The notes under the pieces are model-generated. The model was not told the origin of the DNA, did no database searches, and saw nothing but the letters and a program-made list of their open reading frames with translations. From an uncultured Pseudokineococcus sp. (GTDB lineage Bacteria > Actinomycetota > Actinomycetes > Actinomycetales > Quadrisphaeraceae), in NCBI RefSeq assembly GCF_947499845.1, contig NZ_CANMPM010000003.1, forward strand, positions 248,001 to 312,000: a stretch of 64,000 nucleotides of DNA. Reading direction: 5' to 3'. Position 1 is the stretch's first letter, and the number at the start of each line of letters is the position of its first letter. A program made the translations under genes and the position numbers. This document shows positions 1-7,952 of the stretch, piece by piece.

Positions 1-13
1 GGCCGACGTCCCC

Positions 14-1396
14 GTGCCGGCCATGCCCGCCGGGCTCGAGGCTCTCGCCGCCCGCGTGGCCGCCGCCCGCCGCGCCGGCGGCCCCCTCGCCCTCGGCGTC
101 GTCCGGTCCGTCACGGGGCTGGCCGTCGAGGTGGTCGGGCTCACGGCCGGGGTCGGCGAGGTCCTCGACATCGGCCACGAGGGCGTCCCGCCCGTGCGCG
201 CCGAGGTCGTCGGCGTCCGAGCCGGCGTCCTCGCGTGCATGCCGCTCGGCACCGCCGACGGCCTGGCCGCCGGCGTCCCCGTCCGCCGCTCCGCCCCCCG
301 CCTCACCGTCCGCGTCGGCGACGCCCTCCTCGGGCGCGTGCTCGACGGCCTCGGGCGCCCCCTCGACGGCGCGCCGCTGCCCGCCGGCCTCGCCGAGGTG
401 CCGCTCGAGGCGCCGCCGCCGCCGGCCCTGCAGCGCCAGCGCGTCTGCGAGCCCCTGCCGCTCGGCGTCCGCGTGCTCGACACCCTCGTCCCCGCCGGCC
501 GCGGGCAGCGCTTCGGCCTCTTCGCCGGCTCCGGCGTCGGCAAGTCGAGCCTCATGTCGATGGTGGCCCGCGGCGCCCGCGCCGACGTCGTCGTCCTCGC
601 CCTCGTCGGCGAGCGCGGCCGCGAGGTCCGCGAGTTCCTCGAGGACGACCTCGGGCCCGAGGGCCTCGCCCGCAGCGTCGTCGTCGTCGCGACCTCCGAC
701 GAGCCGCCGCTCGTGCGCCTCAAGGCGGCGGCCACGGCGACGGCGATCGCCGAGCACTTCCGCGACCAGGGCCTCGACGTCGTCCTCATGATGGACTCCC
801 TCACCCGCGTGGCCACGGCCCAGCGCGAGATCGGCCTCTCAGTCGGCGAGCCGCCCGCCACGCGCGGCTTCCCGCCGTCGGTCTTCGCGCTGCTGCCGCG
901 CCTGCTCGAGCGGGCGGGCCCCGGCGTCGTCGGGTCGATCACCGGCATCTACACCGTCCTCGTCGACGGCGACGACCACGACGAGCCGGTCGCCGACGCC
1001 GCGCGCTCCATCCTCGACGGGCACGTCGTCCTCGACCGCAAGCTCGCGACCGCGGGCCACTTCCCGGCCGTCGACGTCCTCGGCTCCGTCTCCCGCGTGG
1101 CCTCCCGCGTGACGACGGCGGAGCAGCGCGCCGACGCGACGGCGGTCCGCCGGGCCCTCGCCGCGCGCCGCGACGCGCAGGACCTCGTGGACGTCGGCGC
1201 GTACGTGCCCGGCGCCGACCCGCTCGTCGACGCCGCGCTCGCGGCCGCGCCGAGCACGCGCGCCTTCCTCACCCAGTCCGTCGACTCCCTGGCGGACCCG
1301 GGCACGTCGTGGGCGGCCCTGTCGGGGCTCGCGCGGCTGCTCGACCCCGACGCCCCGTCGCTCCACGGCGGCGCCCACCAGGGCGCCGCCGCGTGA
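14..1396 (+). CDS. fliI: Flagellar export ATPase FliI
   Basis: FliI is the hexameric ATPase at the cytoplasmic face of the flagellar type III export gate; it uses ATP to help unfold and deliver rod, hook and filament subunits, working with FliH and FliJ. The protein shows an N-terminal beta-barrel region, a Walker A loop (GSGVGKSSL, about residues 171-179), a Walker B strand ending MMDSLTR (about 256-262) and the PPATRGFPPSVF segment typical of FliI and F1-beta-like ATPases. At 460 residues it matches the family length (about 440-460). The first start codons visible are GTG 14 and ATG 23; the window opens here, so a start slightly upstream cannot be excluded. Its stop overlaps the fliJ start by GTGA, so the two are translationally coupled. 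Confidence 0.95.
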   Translation: MPAMPAGLEALAARVAAARRAGGPLALGVVRSVTGLAVEVVGLTAGVGEVLDIGHEGVPPVRAEVVGVRAGVLACMPLGTADGLAAGVPVRRSAPRLTVRVGDALLGRVLDGLGRPLDGAPLPAGLAEVPLEAPPPPALQRQRVCEPLPLGVRVLDTLVPAGRGQRFGLFAGSGVGKSSLMSMVARGARADVVVLALVGERGREVREFLEDDLGPEGLARSVVVVATSDEPPLVRLKAAATATAIAEHFRDQGLDVVLMMDSLTRVATAQREIGLSVGEPPATRGFPPSVFALLPRLLERAGPGVVGSITGIYTVLVDGDDHDEPVADAARSILDGHVVLDRKLATAGHFPAVDVLGSVSRVASRVTTAEQRADATAVRRALAARRDAQDLVDVGAYVPGADPLVDAALAAAPSTRAFLTQSVDSLADPGTSWAALSGLARLLDPDAPSLHGGAHQGAAA

Positions 1397-1866
1397 GCGG
1401 CTTCCGCCTCGCCGGCCTCCTGCGGGTGCGGCGCACGCAGGAGAAGCTCGCCGCCGGCGAGAGCGCGATGTCCGCCTCCGAGGCGCGCGTCGCCCGGCGC
1501 CTCCACGAGGAGGCTCGTGCCGTGCTGGGCGCCCACCAGCTGGCCGGGGGAGGCCCCGCCGGCTGGGCCGCGTCCGTCGCGGCCCGCTCGGCGCTGCGCG
1601 GCGGGCTCCTCGAGGCCCAGGGCGAGGCCGAGCTGGCCGCCGAGCGCGCCGGCGAGGCCGAGCGCCGCTGGGCCGCCGCCCGCGCCCGCACGCGCGCGCT
1701 GGAGCAGCTCGAGTCCCGCCGCGCCGAGGAGAGGGCCCGCCAGGCGCTCAAGGAGGAGCAGCGGCGGATCGATGACCTGAGGGCGGGGCCGAGCGGCCCC
1801 TGGGCCGACCTGCCGGACGACCCGACCGACGACCCGACCGACGACCCCGACGAGGAGCGCCTGTGA
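1393..1866 (+). CDS. fliJ: Flagellar FliJ-like coiled-coil protein
   Basis: A 157-residue, mostly helical, Arg/Glu/Ala-rich protein beginning VSGFRLAGLLRVRRTQE. The N-terminus (FRLAxLLRVRRxQE) is the usual opening of FliJ, which forms an antiparallel coiled coil that inserts into the FliI hexamer like the gamma subunit of F1-ATPase and escorts export chaperones. The acidic tail carries a short repeat (DDPTDDPTDD). The GTG start at 1393 overlaps the fliI stop, and its own stop overlaps the next gene by GTGA. Sequence similarity in this family is always weak; position directly after fliI is the main support. Confidence 0.82.
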   Translation: MSGFRLAGLLRVRRTQEKLAAGESAMSASEARVARRLHEEARAVLGAHQLAGGGPAGWAASVAARSALRGGLLEAQGEAELAAERAGEAERRWAAARARTRALEQLESRRAEERARQALKEEQRRIDDLRAGPSGPWADLPDDPTDDPTDDPDEERL

Positions 1867-3002
1867 GCGGCATCGCCGCGGTCCAGTCCCGCATCGCCGG
1901 CATCCAGTCGATGATCGCGGACCTCGCGCCGTCGGCCGCGCGCTCCGCCGCGGCCGGCGGCTGGGCGCTCGGGACGACGACGGGCACGACGGCCGGCGCG
2001 GCGACCACCGCCTCCGGCCGCACCCCCGCGGCCCCCGCCGGCGCAACCGCCACGACCGCCGGCGCCGGCGGCTTCTCCGACCTCCTCGCCGGGCTCGTCG
2101 AGGGGGGTCCCGCCGCCCGCACGGCCGGGGCGTCGCCCTCCGCCCGCGGCGGGGCGAGCGGGGACGACGTCGTCGCCGCCGCCCGGAAGTACCTCGGCGT
2201 GCCCTACCGCTGGGGCGGCACCGACCCGGCGACCGGTCTCGACTGCTCGGGCCTCGTGCAGCGGGTCTACCAGGACCTCGGCGTGCAGCTGCCCCGCGTG
2301 GCGAAGGACCAGGGGACCGTGGGCGCCCCCGTGCCCGACCTCGCGTCCGCGCGCCCCGGGGACCTCGTCGTCCTCGACGGCGGCGGCCACATCGGCATCT
2401 ACGTCGGCGACGGGAAGATGCTCCACGCCCCGCACAAGGGCGACGTCGTCAAGATCTCGACGGTCTGGGAGACCCCCACGGCGATCCGCCGCGTGCTGGG
2501 GGAGGGCGGCTCGACGGCCGGCACGACCGGCGCGGCCCACGCGGCGGGTGCCGGGGGGACGACGGCGCTCGACGCCGGGGCCGCGCGCCCCAGCGCGATC
2601 CGCAGCGCCGTCTCGGCCGACGTCCGCCGCTACGAGCCGCTGCTCGCCGCCGCCACCGAGCGCTACGGCCTGCCCGCCGGCCTGCTCGCCGCTGTGGCGC
2701 AGCAGGAGTCGGGCGGGAACCCGTCGGCCGTCTCGCCCGCCGGTGCCCGCGGCCTCATGCAGCTCATGCCCGCCACGGCCCGCGGCCTCGGGGTCGACCC
2801 CATGGACCCGGCGTCCGCCGTGGACGGCGCCGGTCGTCTCCTCCGCCAGCACCTCGACCGCTACGACGGGTCCGTCCCGCTCGCCCTCGCCGCCTACAAC
2901 GCCGGGCCCGGCGCCGTCGCCCGCTACGACGGCGTGCCGCCCTACCGGGAGACGCAGCAGTACGTGAAGAAGATCACCGCAGCCCTCGGCCTCGCCGCGT
3001 GA
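1863..3002 (+). CDS. Dual-domain peptidoglycan hydrolase (NlpC/P60 plus SLT transglycosylase) in the flagellar operon
   Basis: A 379-residue protein with two wall-degrading domains. The NlpC/P60 endopeptidase domain (about 98-215) has the catalytic Cys128 in LDCSGLV and His176 in GGHIGIY. The lytic transglycosylase domain (about 250-376) has the catalytic Glu282 in QQESGG, then GLMQLMPATARGLG and the AYNAGPGAV motif. There is no hydrophobic signal peptide: the N-terminus is MSGIAAVQSRIAGIQSMIAD followed by a Gly/Ala/Thr-rich stretch. Because it sits between fliJ and fliK with GTGA overlaps on both sides, it probably does the job of FlgJ, opening peptidoglycan for the growing rod, and may leave through the flagellar export gate. 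Domain assignments are firm; the export route is inference. Confidence 0.9.
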   Translation: MSGIAAVQSRIAGIQSMIADLAPSAARSAAAGGWALGTTTGTTAGAATTASGRTPAAPAGATATTAGAGGFSDLLAGLVEGGPAARTAGASPSARGGASGDDVVAAARKYLGVPYRWGGTDPATGLDCSGLVQRVYQDLGVQLPRVAKDQGTVGAPVPDLASARPGDLVVLDGGGHIGIYVGDGKMLHAPHKGDVVKISTVWETPTAIRRVLGEGGSTAGTTGAAHAAGAGGTTALDAGAARPSAIRSAVSADVRRYEPLLAAATERYGLPAGLLAAVAQQESGGNPSAVSPAGARGLMQLMPATARGLGVDPMDPASAVDGAGRLLRQHLDRYDGSVPLALAAYNAGPGAVARYDGVPPYRETQQYVKKITAALGLAA

Positions 3003-4975
3003 GCGCCGCACCCGTGACGGGCCGCGGGCCGTCCTGCACGCTCCCCGGCCCCTCGGGCGAGGGCCCGCGCCGCGGCGGCGGGGACGGCGGCTTCGCCGAG
3101 CTCCTCGCCGGCCAGGCGCGCGCCGGGGCCGCCCCGGACGACCGCCCGCGCGAACGCACGCCCGTCGGCGACGACCGCGGAGGGCGCCCCCCGGCGCACC
3201 CGAGCCCCGGCGCGCACGAGCGGCGCGTCCTCGCGCAGCTGCGCGGGCCGCACCCGCAGGTCCGCGGCGGGGAGCAGGCGTCGACCGAGCCCCTGCCGCG
3301 CGACGCGGTGGCCACGGCCGACCGCACGGCGCCGGACGGCTCCGTCGTCCCCGCGACGCCGGTCGTCGCAGGGCCGAGCACGCCGGCCGCCGACCCGGCG
3401 CTCGCCGCAGCCGTGCCGACGACCACGCCGTCCGCGGGCGCGGCACCCGTCGCGGTGGTCGCGGCCGCGTCCTCCACCACGTCCTCCCCGACCACGGGTG
3501 CCCCCGCTGCGGTCCCGCCGGTGGCCGCGTCTTCCGCGCCCTCGGCGGTCGCCGCTGACGCCCAGGTCCCCACCGGCCAGGCCCCCATCGCCCAGATCCC
3601 CACCGGTCCGGTCCTCACCGCCCCCACCTCGTCGGCCCCTGCCCCGACGGCGGAGGCCGCGGCGGCCGGCAGCGCCGCGCCGGCTCCCGCCGCCGTCGGC
3701 ATCGCGGTCGCCGGCGACCCGTCGGCGACGTCCGCGCCCGCGGCCGGCACGTCGTCCGTCCCGGACCCGGCCGTCACCGACGGGACGGCGCCCGGCGCCG
3801 ACCCGTCCGAGGACGTCGCGCCGGGACCCGTCGAGGCGCCGGGCCGTCCCGTCCCCGACGGCCCTCCCGTCGACGGCAGCTCGCCCGACGGCCCGGCCCC
3901 GTCCGGCACCGCCCCGTCCGGCACCGCCCCGTCCGGCACCGCCCCGACGGTCGACGGCCCCGTCCCCGCGTCCCCCGCGCCGACGTCCGGCGCCACGGCG
4001 CCGGCCCTCGCGCCCGACAGCGCTGCGCCGTCCGCACCCGCACCCGTCGGCACGGCCGACGGCGTCCCGCCCGGCACCACCGCACCGGCGCCCTCGACGA
4101 CGGCCACCCCGCAGCCCTCGGCCGACGGCGTCGCGGCCCAGGCCGGCACCGTCGCGGACCCCGGCTCCACGGCTCAGGGCGCCCTCGGTGACGGCTCGAC
4201 GGGCCAGAGCTCCTCGGGCCAGGGCCAGGGCCAGGGCCAGAGCCCGGGGCAGGGCTCGTCGGCCCCGAGCGCCGCTGCGGGCCAGCCGCTCCCGTCGCCC
4301 ACCGCGTCCGCCGACGGTCCTCCCGCGGTGACCGGCCCCGGCGGCGCGCCGGCGGCCCCGACCACCGGGCCGGCCTCGACGACGGCCGCTGCCACCGCTC
4401 CGGCGAACGTCGCCCCGACGAACGCCGCCGCGGCGAGCGCCGCCCCCGCGGTCGCGGCCGTGGACGCCGCGGCCTCGACGGGCACGGCGGCCTGGGTGGC
4501 CGCCTCGGCCCGCTCGGGCTCCGGCGTCGCCGACCAGCTCGTCCCGCGCGCGGCGGCCCTGCGCCGCCTCGGCGACGGCGTCCACCGCGTCGTCGTCCGG
4601 CTGCAGCCCGAGGGCCTCGGCGCCGTGCGCGTCGTCGCCGACGTCTCGGGCGGGTCGCTCTCCGTCCAGCTGCACGCCGCCACCGAGGCGGGCCACGAGG
4701 CGCTGCGCCAGGCCCTGCCCGAGCTGCGCCGCGACATGGGCTCCACCGCGGGCGGCAGCGTCTCCCTCGGCGCGTCCGGCTGGGAGGGCTCCGGCGCCGA
4801 CGGTGACGGCCGCGGCGCCTGGGCCGGCACCACCGGCCACGGCGCGGGCGGGCGCCCCTCGCACGGCCGCCCGGCCCGCGGCGAGCCCGTCACCGCCGCT
4901 GCCGGCACCTCGAGCGCCCCGCCGGGCGTCCGGGGCGGCGCTGCCGGACCGGGACGCGTGGACCTCGTCGTCTGA
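2999..4975 (+). CDS. fliK: Flagellar hook-length control protein FliK
   Basis: FliK is the secreted ruler that sets hook length and switches export specificity through FlhB. This 658-residue protein has a very long Pro/Ala/Thr/Ser-rich central region (about 100-500) of low complexity, as expected for an extended ruler, and a compact C-terminal Flg_hook domain (about 520-605) recognisable by VHRVVVRLQPEGLGAVRVVA and QALPELRRDM. It lacks a signal peptide, fitting type III export. The start GTG 2999 overlaps the preceding stop. Internal repeats (PSGTA three times; GQ repeats near 4215-4250) suggest the length of the disordered part may vary. Confidence 0.88.
   Translation: MSAAPVTGRGPSCTLPGPSGEGPRRGGGDGGFAELLAGQARAGAAPDDRPRERTPVGDDRGGRPPAHPSPGAHERRVLAQLRGPHPQVRGGEQASTEPLPRDAVATADRTAPDGSVVPATPVVAGPSTPAADPALAAAVPTTTPSAGAAPVAVVAAASSTTSSPTTGAPAAVPPVAASSAPSAVAADAQVPTGQAPIAQIPTGPVLTAPTSSAPAPTAEAAAAGSAAPAPAAVGIAVAGDPSATSAPAAGTSSVPDPAVTDGTAPGADPSEDVAPGPVEAPGRPVPDGPPVDGSSPDGPAPSGTAPSGTAPSGTAPTVDGPVPASPAPTSGATAPALAPDSAAPSAPAPVGTADGVPPGTTAPAPSTTATPQPSADGVAAQAGTVADPGSTAQGALGDGSTGQSSSGQGQGQGQSPGQGSSAPSAAAGQPLPSPTASADGPPAVTGPGGAPAAPTTGPASTTAAATAPANVAPTNAAAASAAPAVAAVDAAASTGTAAWVAASARSGSGVADQLVPRAAALRRLGDGVHRVVVRLQPEGLGAVRVVADVSGGSLSVQLHAATEAGHEALRQALPELRRDMGSTAGGSVSLGASGWEGSGADGDGRGAWAGTTGHGAGGRPSHGRPARGEPVTAAAGTSSAPPGVRGGAAGPGRVDLVV
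3899..3943 (+). repeat. Three in-frame 15-bp repeats in fliK
   Basis: The unit CCGTCCGGCACCGCC occurs three times in tandem and encodes PSGTA each time. As a multiple of three it can expand or contract without frameshift, changing the ruler region of FliK by five residues per unit. Confidence 0.85.
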
Positions 4976-5041
4976 GCGCCCCACCCGTCCCGCTCGCCCA
5001 GCCCACCCGACCAGCCCGACCCGTCGTCCCAGGAGGACCCC

Positions 5042-5500
5042 GTGCCCGCCATCTCCGGTATGCCGTCCGGTTTCACGCCGGCGCCGACCCCGGCGACGTC
5101 CGTCGACGCCACGGGCTCCAGCCAGGCCGTCCGCGTGCCGAAGCAGGAGCTGGACAAGGACGCGTTCCTGCAGCTCCTCGTCACGCAGATGCGCTACCAG
5201 GACCCCAGCCAGCCCATGGACACGACGCAGATGATGGCCCAGACCTCGCAGATGACGACCGTCGAGCAGCTGACGACGCTCGTCCGCTCGAGCCAGGCCG
5301 CCTTCGCGTCGCAGCAGCAGCTGTCGTCGTCCGCCCTCGTGGGGCAGACGGTGCAGTGGGCCGACACCGAGCTGAAGACCTCCGGGTCGGGCGCGGTCTC
5401 GGCCGTCCGCTTCACCGCCGACGGCCCCGTGCTGCGCGTCGGCGACGCCGACGTCCCGCTCGCGCAGGTCACCGGCGTGACGACCACCGCGACCGCCTGA
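5042..5500 (+). CDS. flgD: Flagellar hook assembly (capping) protein FlgD
   Basis: FlgD caps the growing hook and guides polymerisation of FlgE. The N-terminal half carries the signature block LDKDAFLQLLVTQMRYQDP, then QPMDTTQMMAQTSQ and EQL, which is highly characteristic. At 152 residues it is shorter than the enterobacterial protein (about 230): the C-terminal Tudor/FnIII-like part is reduced to a short beta-rich tail ending in TTTATA. A good Shine-Dalgarno AGGAGG lies at 5031-5036, 5 nt before the GTG start. It lies 66 bp after fliK and upstream of flgE in the usual hook order. Confidence 0.95.
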   Translation: MPAISGMPSGFTPAPTPATSVDATGSSQAVRVPKQELDKDAFLQLLVTQMRYQDPSQPMDTTQMMAQTSQMTTVEQLTTLVRSSQAAFASQQQLSSSALVGQTVQWADTELKTSGSGAVSAVRFTADGPVLRVGDADVPLAQVTGVTTTATA

Positions 5501-5595
5501 CCCGCCGCACCCGACCCGCACCACCCGCCACGCCCAGACAAGACACGCAGACCAGCGACACCGACCCCGCACCACCCCGCCTGAGGAGGCGCCCC

Positions 5596-6483
5596 GTGCT
5601 CCGTTCCCTGTTCACCGGCATCAGCGGCCTGCGGGCCCACCAGATGATGATGGACGTCACCGGCAACAACATCGCCAACGTCAACACCAACGGCTTCAAG
5701 GGCTCGGCGATCACGTTCCAGGACACGTACAGCCAGATGATCGAGGGCGCGAGCGCCCCGCAGGCCGGCCCGCCGGACCGCGGCGGCGTCAACCCCTCGC
5801 AGGTGGGCCTCGGCGTCCGCGTCGCCGGCATGACGACGAACTTCACGCAGGGCGCCACCCAGTCCACCGGCCGCGCGACCGACGTCATGCTCGACGGCAA
5901 CGGCTTCTTCGTGGTCGACAGCGGCGGCGAGCAGCTCTACTCCCGCGCCGGCTCCTTCGACTTCGACCGCGACGGCACCTTCGTCAACAGCGAGGGCGCC
6001 AAGGTGCAGGGCTGGCAGGCGGACAACACCGGCGTCTTCGGCCCGCAGACCGGCGCGACGATGGGCGACATCAACCTCAACGCCTCCGCCCCCGCCGACC
6101 CGGACGGCGGCGTCCAGGCGCTCATGGGCTACCGCATCGGCTCCGACGGTGTCATCACCGGCGTCTACCGGGCCGCCGCCGGCCAGGTCACGCAGCAGGC
6201 CGTGGCGCGCATCGCCGTCGCCACCTTCGCCAACAACGGCAGCCTCGAGAAGGCCGGCTCGTCGATGTACCGCGAGAGCGTCAACTCCGGCAACGTCGTC
6301 ATCGACCCGCCCGGCCAGGGCGCCGCGGGCACGATGTCCACCGGCGCGCTGGAGATGTCGAACGTGGACCTCGCGCAGGAGTTCACCAACCTCATCATCA
6401 GCCAGCGCGGCTTCCAGGCGAACAGCCGCGTCATCACGAGCTCCGACGAGCTGCTCCAGGACCTCGTCAACCTCAAGCGCTGA
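5596..6483 (+). CDS. flgE: Flagellar hook protein FlgE (short form)
   Basis: This 295-residue protein belongs to the hook/rod family. It begins LRSLFTGISGLRAHQ and has the N-terminal rod motif VTGNNIANVNTNGFKG, a central NGFFVVD strand of the FlgE/F/G type, and a C-terminal heptad region SNVDLAQEFTNLIISQRGFQ that forms the D0 coiled coil. The start is GTG 5596, preceded by GAGGAGG at 5583-5589. It is short compared with enterobacterial FlgE (about 400), so the outer D2 domain is small. Its place after flgD argues for hook rather than rod identity; FlgG-like rod function is the alternative. A strong hairpin follows the stop. Confidence 0.88.
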   Translation: MLRSLFTGISGLRAHQMMMDVTGNNIANVNTNGFKGSAITFQDTYSQMIEGASAPQAGPPDRGGVNPSQVGLGVRVAGMTTNFTQGATQSTGRATDVMLDGNGFFVVDSGGEQLYSRAGSFDFDRDGTFVNSEGAKVQGWQADNTGVFGPQTGATMGDINLNASAPADPDGGVQALMGYRIGSDGVITGVYRAAAGQVTQQAVARIAVATFANNGSLEKAGSSMYRESVNSGNVVIDPPGQGAAGTMSTGALEMSNVDLAQEFTNLIISQRGFQANSRVITSSDELLQDLVNLKR

Positions 6484-6532
6484 CGCCCCACGGGCCCGCG
6501 TCCTCCCCGGGCGCGCCCGCTCCCGCACCCGT

Positions 6533-6565
6533 CCGCCCGGTGCCGCTCGACGCGGCACCGGGCGG
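6533..6565 (+). terminator. Hairpin terminator after flgE
   Basis: A perfect 14-bp stem (left arm CCGCCCGGTGCCGC, loop TCGAC) lies 50 bp after flgE. There is no T-run after it, as is common in very GC-rich actinobacteria. It separates the fliI-flgE operon from the flbD promoter downstream. Confidence 0.7.
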
Positions 6566-6758
6566 TCGTGCGCTCCCACCCGTCGGCTGCCCGCGCAGCG
6601 ACCTGCAGAGCACCGGCCACGCACCACGTCCGCGGACGTCGTCCCAGGTCAGGGGACCGGCCGCCCGCGTCGACCGGCTGCTCCGCAGGTCGCCGTGCGC
6701 GCACCGCCGGTCTGGTCCGGACGGGTGGTCCTGCGCGCCGGCCGCCCGCCGGCGGCCC

Positions 6759-6785
6759 TCAGCCCGCCCCCCGTCCGGCCGATAG
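6759..6785 (+). promoter_or_regulatory. Sigma-28-type promoter for flbD-motAB-fliL
   Basis: TCAG-N15-GCCGATAG closely resembles the FliA/WhiG promoter consensus (TAAA-N15-GCCGATAA). It lies in the 378-bp gap between flgE and flbD, after the hairpin terminator, giving a leader of about 70 nt. Four further copies of the pattern precede other flagellar units in this window. The rest of this gap shows no convincing gene. Confidence 0.65.
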
Positions 6786-6861
6786 ACCAGCGAGGCCCAC
6801 GGACGGGCCCTCCGACGAGCGGTGCTCCCACCGCTCCACCGCTCGCCCAAGGACGGCCACC

Positions 6862-7179
6862 ATGATCATCCTCACCCGCCTGGCGGGGTCCCGCTTCGCG
6901 GTGAACCCCGACCTCCTGGAACGCGTCGAGGCCACGCCCGACACGGTCCTCACGCTGCTCGACGGCACCAAGTACGTCGTCGCGGAGGGCCTCGAGGAGG
7001 TCGTGGGCCGCGTCGCGGACTACCGCGCCACCGTCATAGCGACGGCCCGCCGCCTCGCGGAGGAGCAGGCGGCCGCCGCCGAGCTCGAGCACCAGGTCGA
7101 GGCCGCGGCGCCGTGGCCGGACGACGTCACCCCCCGTCTCGCGCCGGCCGTGCCGCTGCGCCGCCGCAGGAGGTCCTGA
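6862..7179 (+). CDS. flbD: FlbD family flagellar protein
   Basis: A 105-residue protein whose first 60 residues match the small FlbD family (MIILTRLAGSRFAVNPDLLERVEATPDTVLTLLDGTKYVV), a conserved soluble protein found upstream of motA in Gram-positive and spirochaete flagellar operons. Its role is poorly defined; it is linked to motility gene organisation and swimming. The C-terminal 40 residues are an Ala/Glu-rich helix and an Arg-rich tail (RRRRRS) beyond the usual family length. The stop overlaps the motA ATG by one base (TGATG). Confidence 0.88.
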   Translation: MIILTRLAGSRFAVNPDLLERVEATPDTVLTLLDGTKYVVAEGLEEVVGRVADYRATVIATARRLAEEQAAAAELEHQVEAAAPWPDDVTPRLAPAVPLRRRRRS

Positions 7180-7952
7180 TGGATCCCGCAGCCATCGTCG
7201 GCATCGTCCTGTGCCTCGGGGCGATCCTCACCATGATGATCATGGAGGGAGGCAACCCCCTCGCGATCTTCCTGCCGCCCCCGATGATCCTCGTCTTCGG
7301 CGGCACCTTCGGCGTCGCGATCGCCGGCGGCCTGCTCAAGGACGCCAAGGCCGTCGTGGGCAGCCTCAAGAAGGCCTTCCTCTCGCCGCCGAAGAAGATG
7401 GACCAGACGGTCGCCACCATCGTCGAGCTGGCCGAGCGCGCGCGCCGCGAGGGCCTGCTGGCCCTCGAGGACGCCGTCAAGGAGGTGGAGGACGACTTCC
7501 TGCGCGACGGCCTCCAGGCCGCCGTCGACGGGACGGACCCCGAGGACCTCCGCACGATGATGCTCGACAAGAGCGACCAGAAGGCCGCCGCCGACAAGCG
7601 CTCGGCCAAGTTCTTCAGCGACATGGGCGGCTACGCGCCGACCATCGGCATCATCGGCACGGTCATCTCGCTCGTCCACGTGCTCGAGAACCTCTCGGAC
7701 CCGGGCGGCCTCGGCCACATGATCGCCGGCGCGTTCGTCGCGACCCTCTGGGGCGTGCTCTCCGCCAACGTGTTCTGGATGCCGATCTCCAACCGCCTCA
7801 AGCGGCTCGCGGAGGTCGAGGCGGCGCAGATGAACCTCGTCGTCGAGGGCGTCCTCGCCATCCAGTCCGGCTCCAACCCGCGCCTCGTCAAGCAGCGCCT
7901 CGCCAGCCTCGTGCCGGAGGGTGAGCTGCCCGCCGACGAGAAGGCGGCATGA
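7179..7952 (+). CDS. motA: Flagellar motor stator protein MotA
   Basis: MotA forms the pentameric ring of the proton-driven stator and couples ion flow to torque on FliG. The 257-residue sequence has four hydrophobic segments: two at the N-terminus (VGIVLCLGAILTMMIM and MILVFGGTFGVAIAGG), then a long charged cytoplasmic loop (about 60-150), and two near the C-terminus (APTIGIIGTVISLVHVL and AFVATLWGVLSANVF). The loop carries the charged residues that contact FliG (RAREGLLALE-like segment, here RARREGLLALED). AGGAGG at 7168-7173 serves as ribosome binding site. It overlaps motB by ATGA. Confidence 0.97.
   Translation: MDPAAIVGIVLCLGAILTMMIMEGGNPLAIFLPPPMILVFGGTFGVAIAGGLLKDAKAVVGSLKKAFLSPPKKMDQTVATIVELAERARREGLLALEDAVKEVEDDFLRDGLQAAVDGTDPEDLRTMMLDKSDQKAAADKRSAKFFSDMGGYAPTIGIIGTVISLVHVLENLSDPGGLGHMIAGAFVATLWGVLSANVFWMPISNRLKRLAEVEAAQMNLVVEGVLAIQSGSNPRLVKQRLASLVPEGELPADEKAA

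Noticed and set aside
235-1392. Upstream extension of the fliJ frame through fliI
   Set aside because: The extension is Arg/Pro-rich shadow of fliI; the FliJ-like sequence starts at GTG 1393 with the GTGA overlap.
4976-5595. Sigma-28 promoters before flgD and flgE
   Set aside because: No TCAA/G-N15-16-GCCGA match is present in either gap; these genes probably read from the upstream fli operon.
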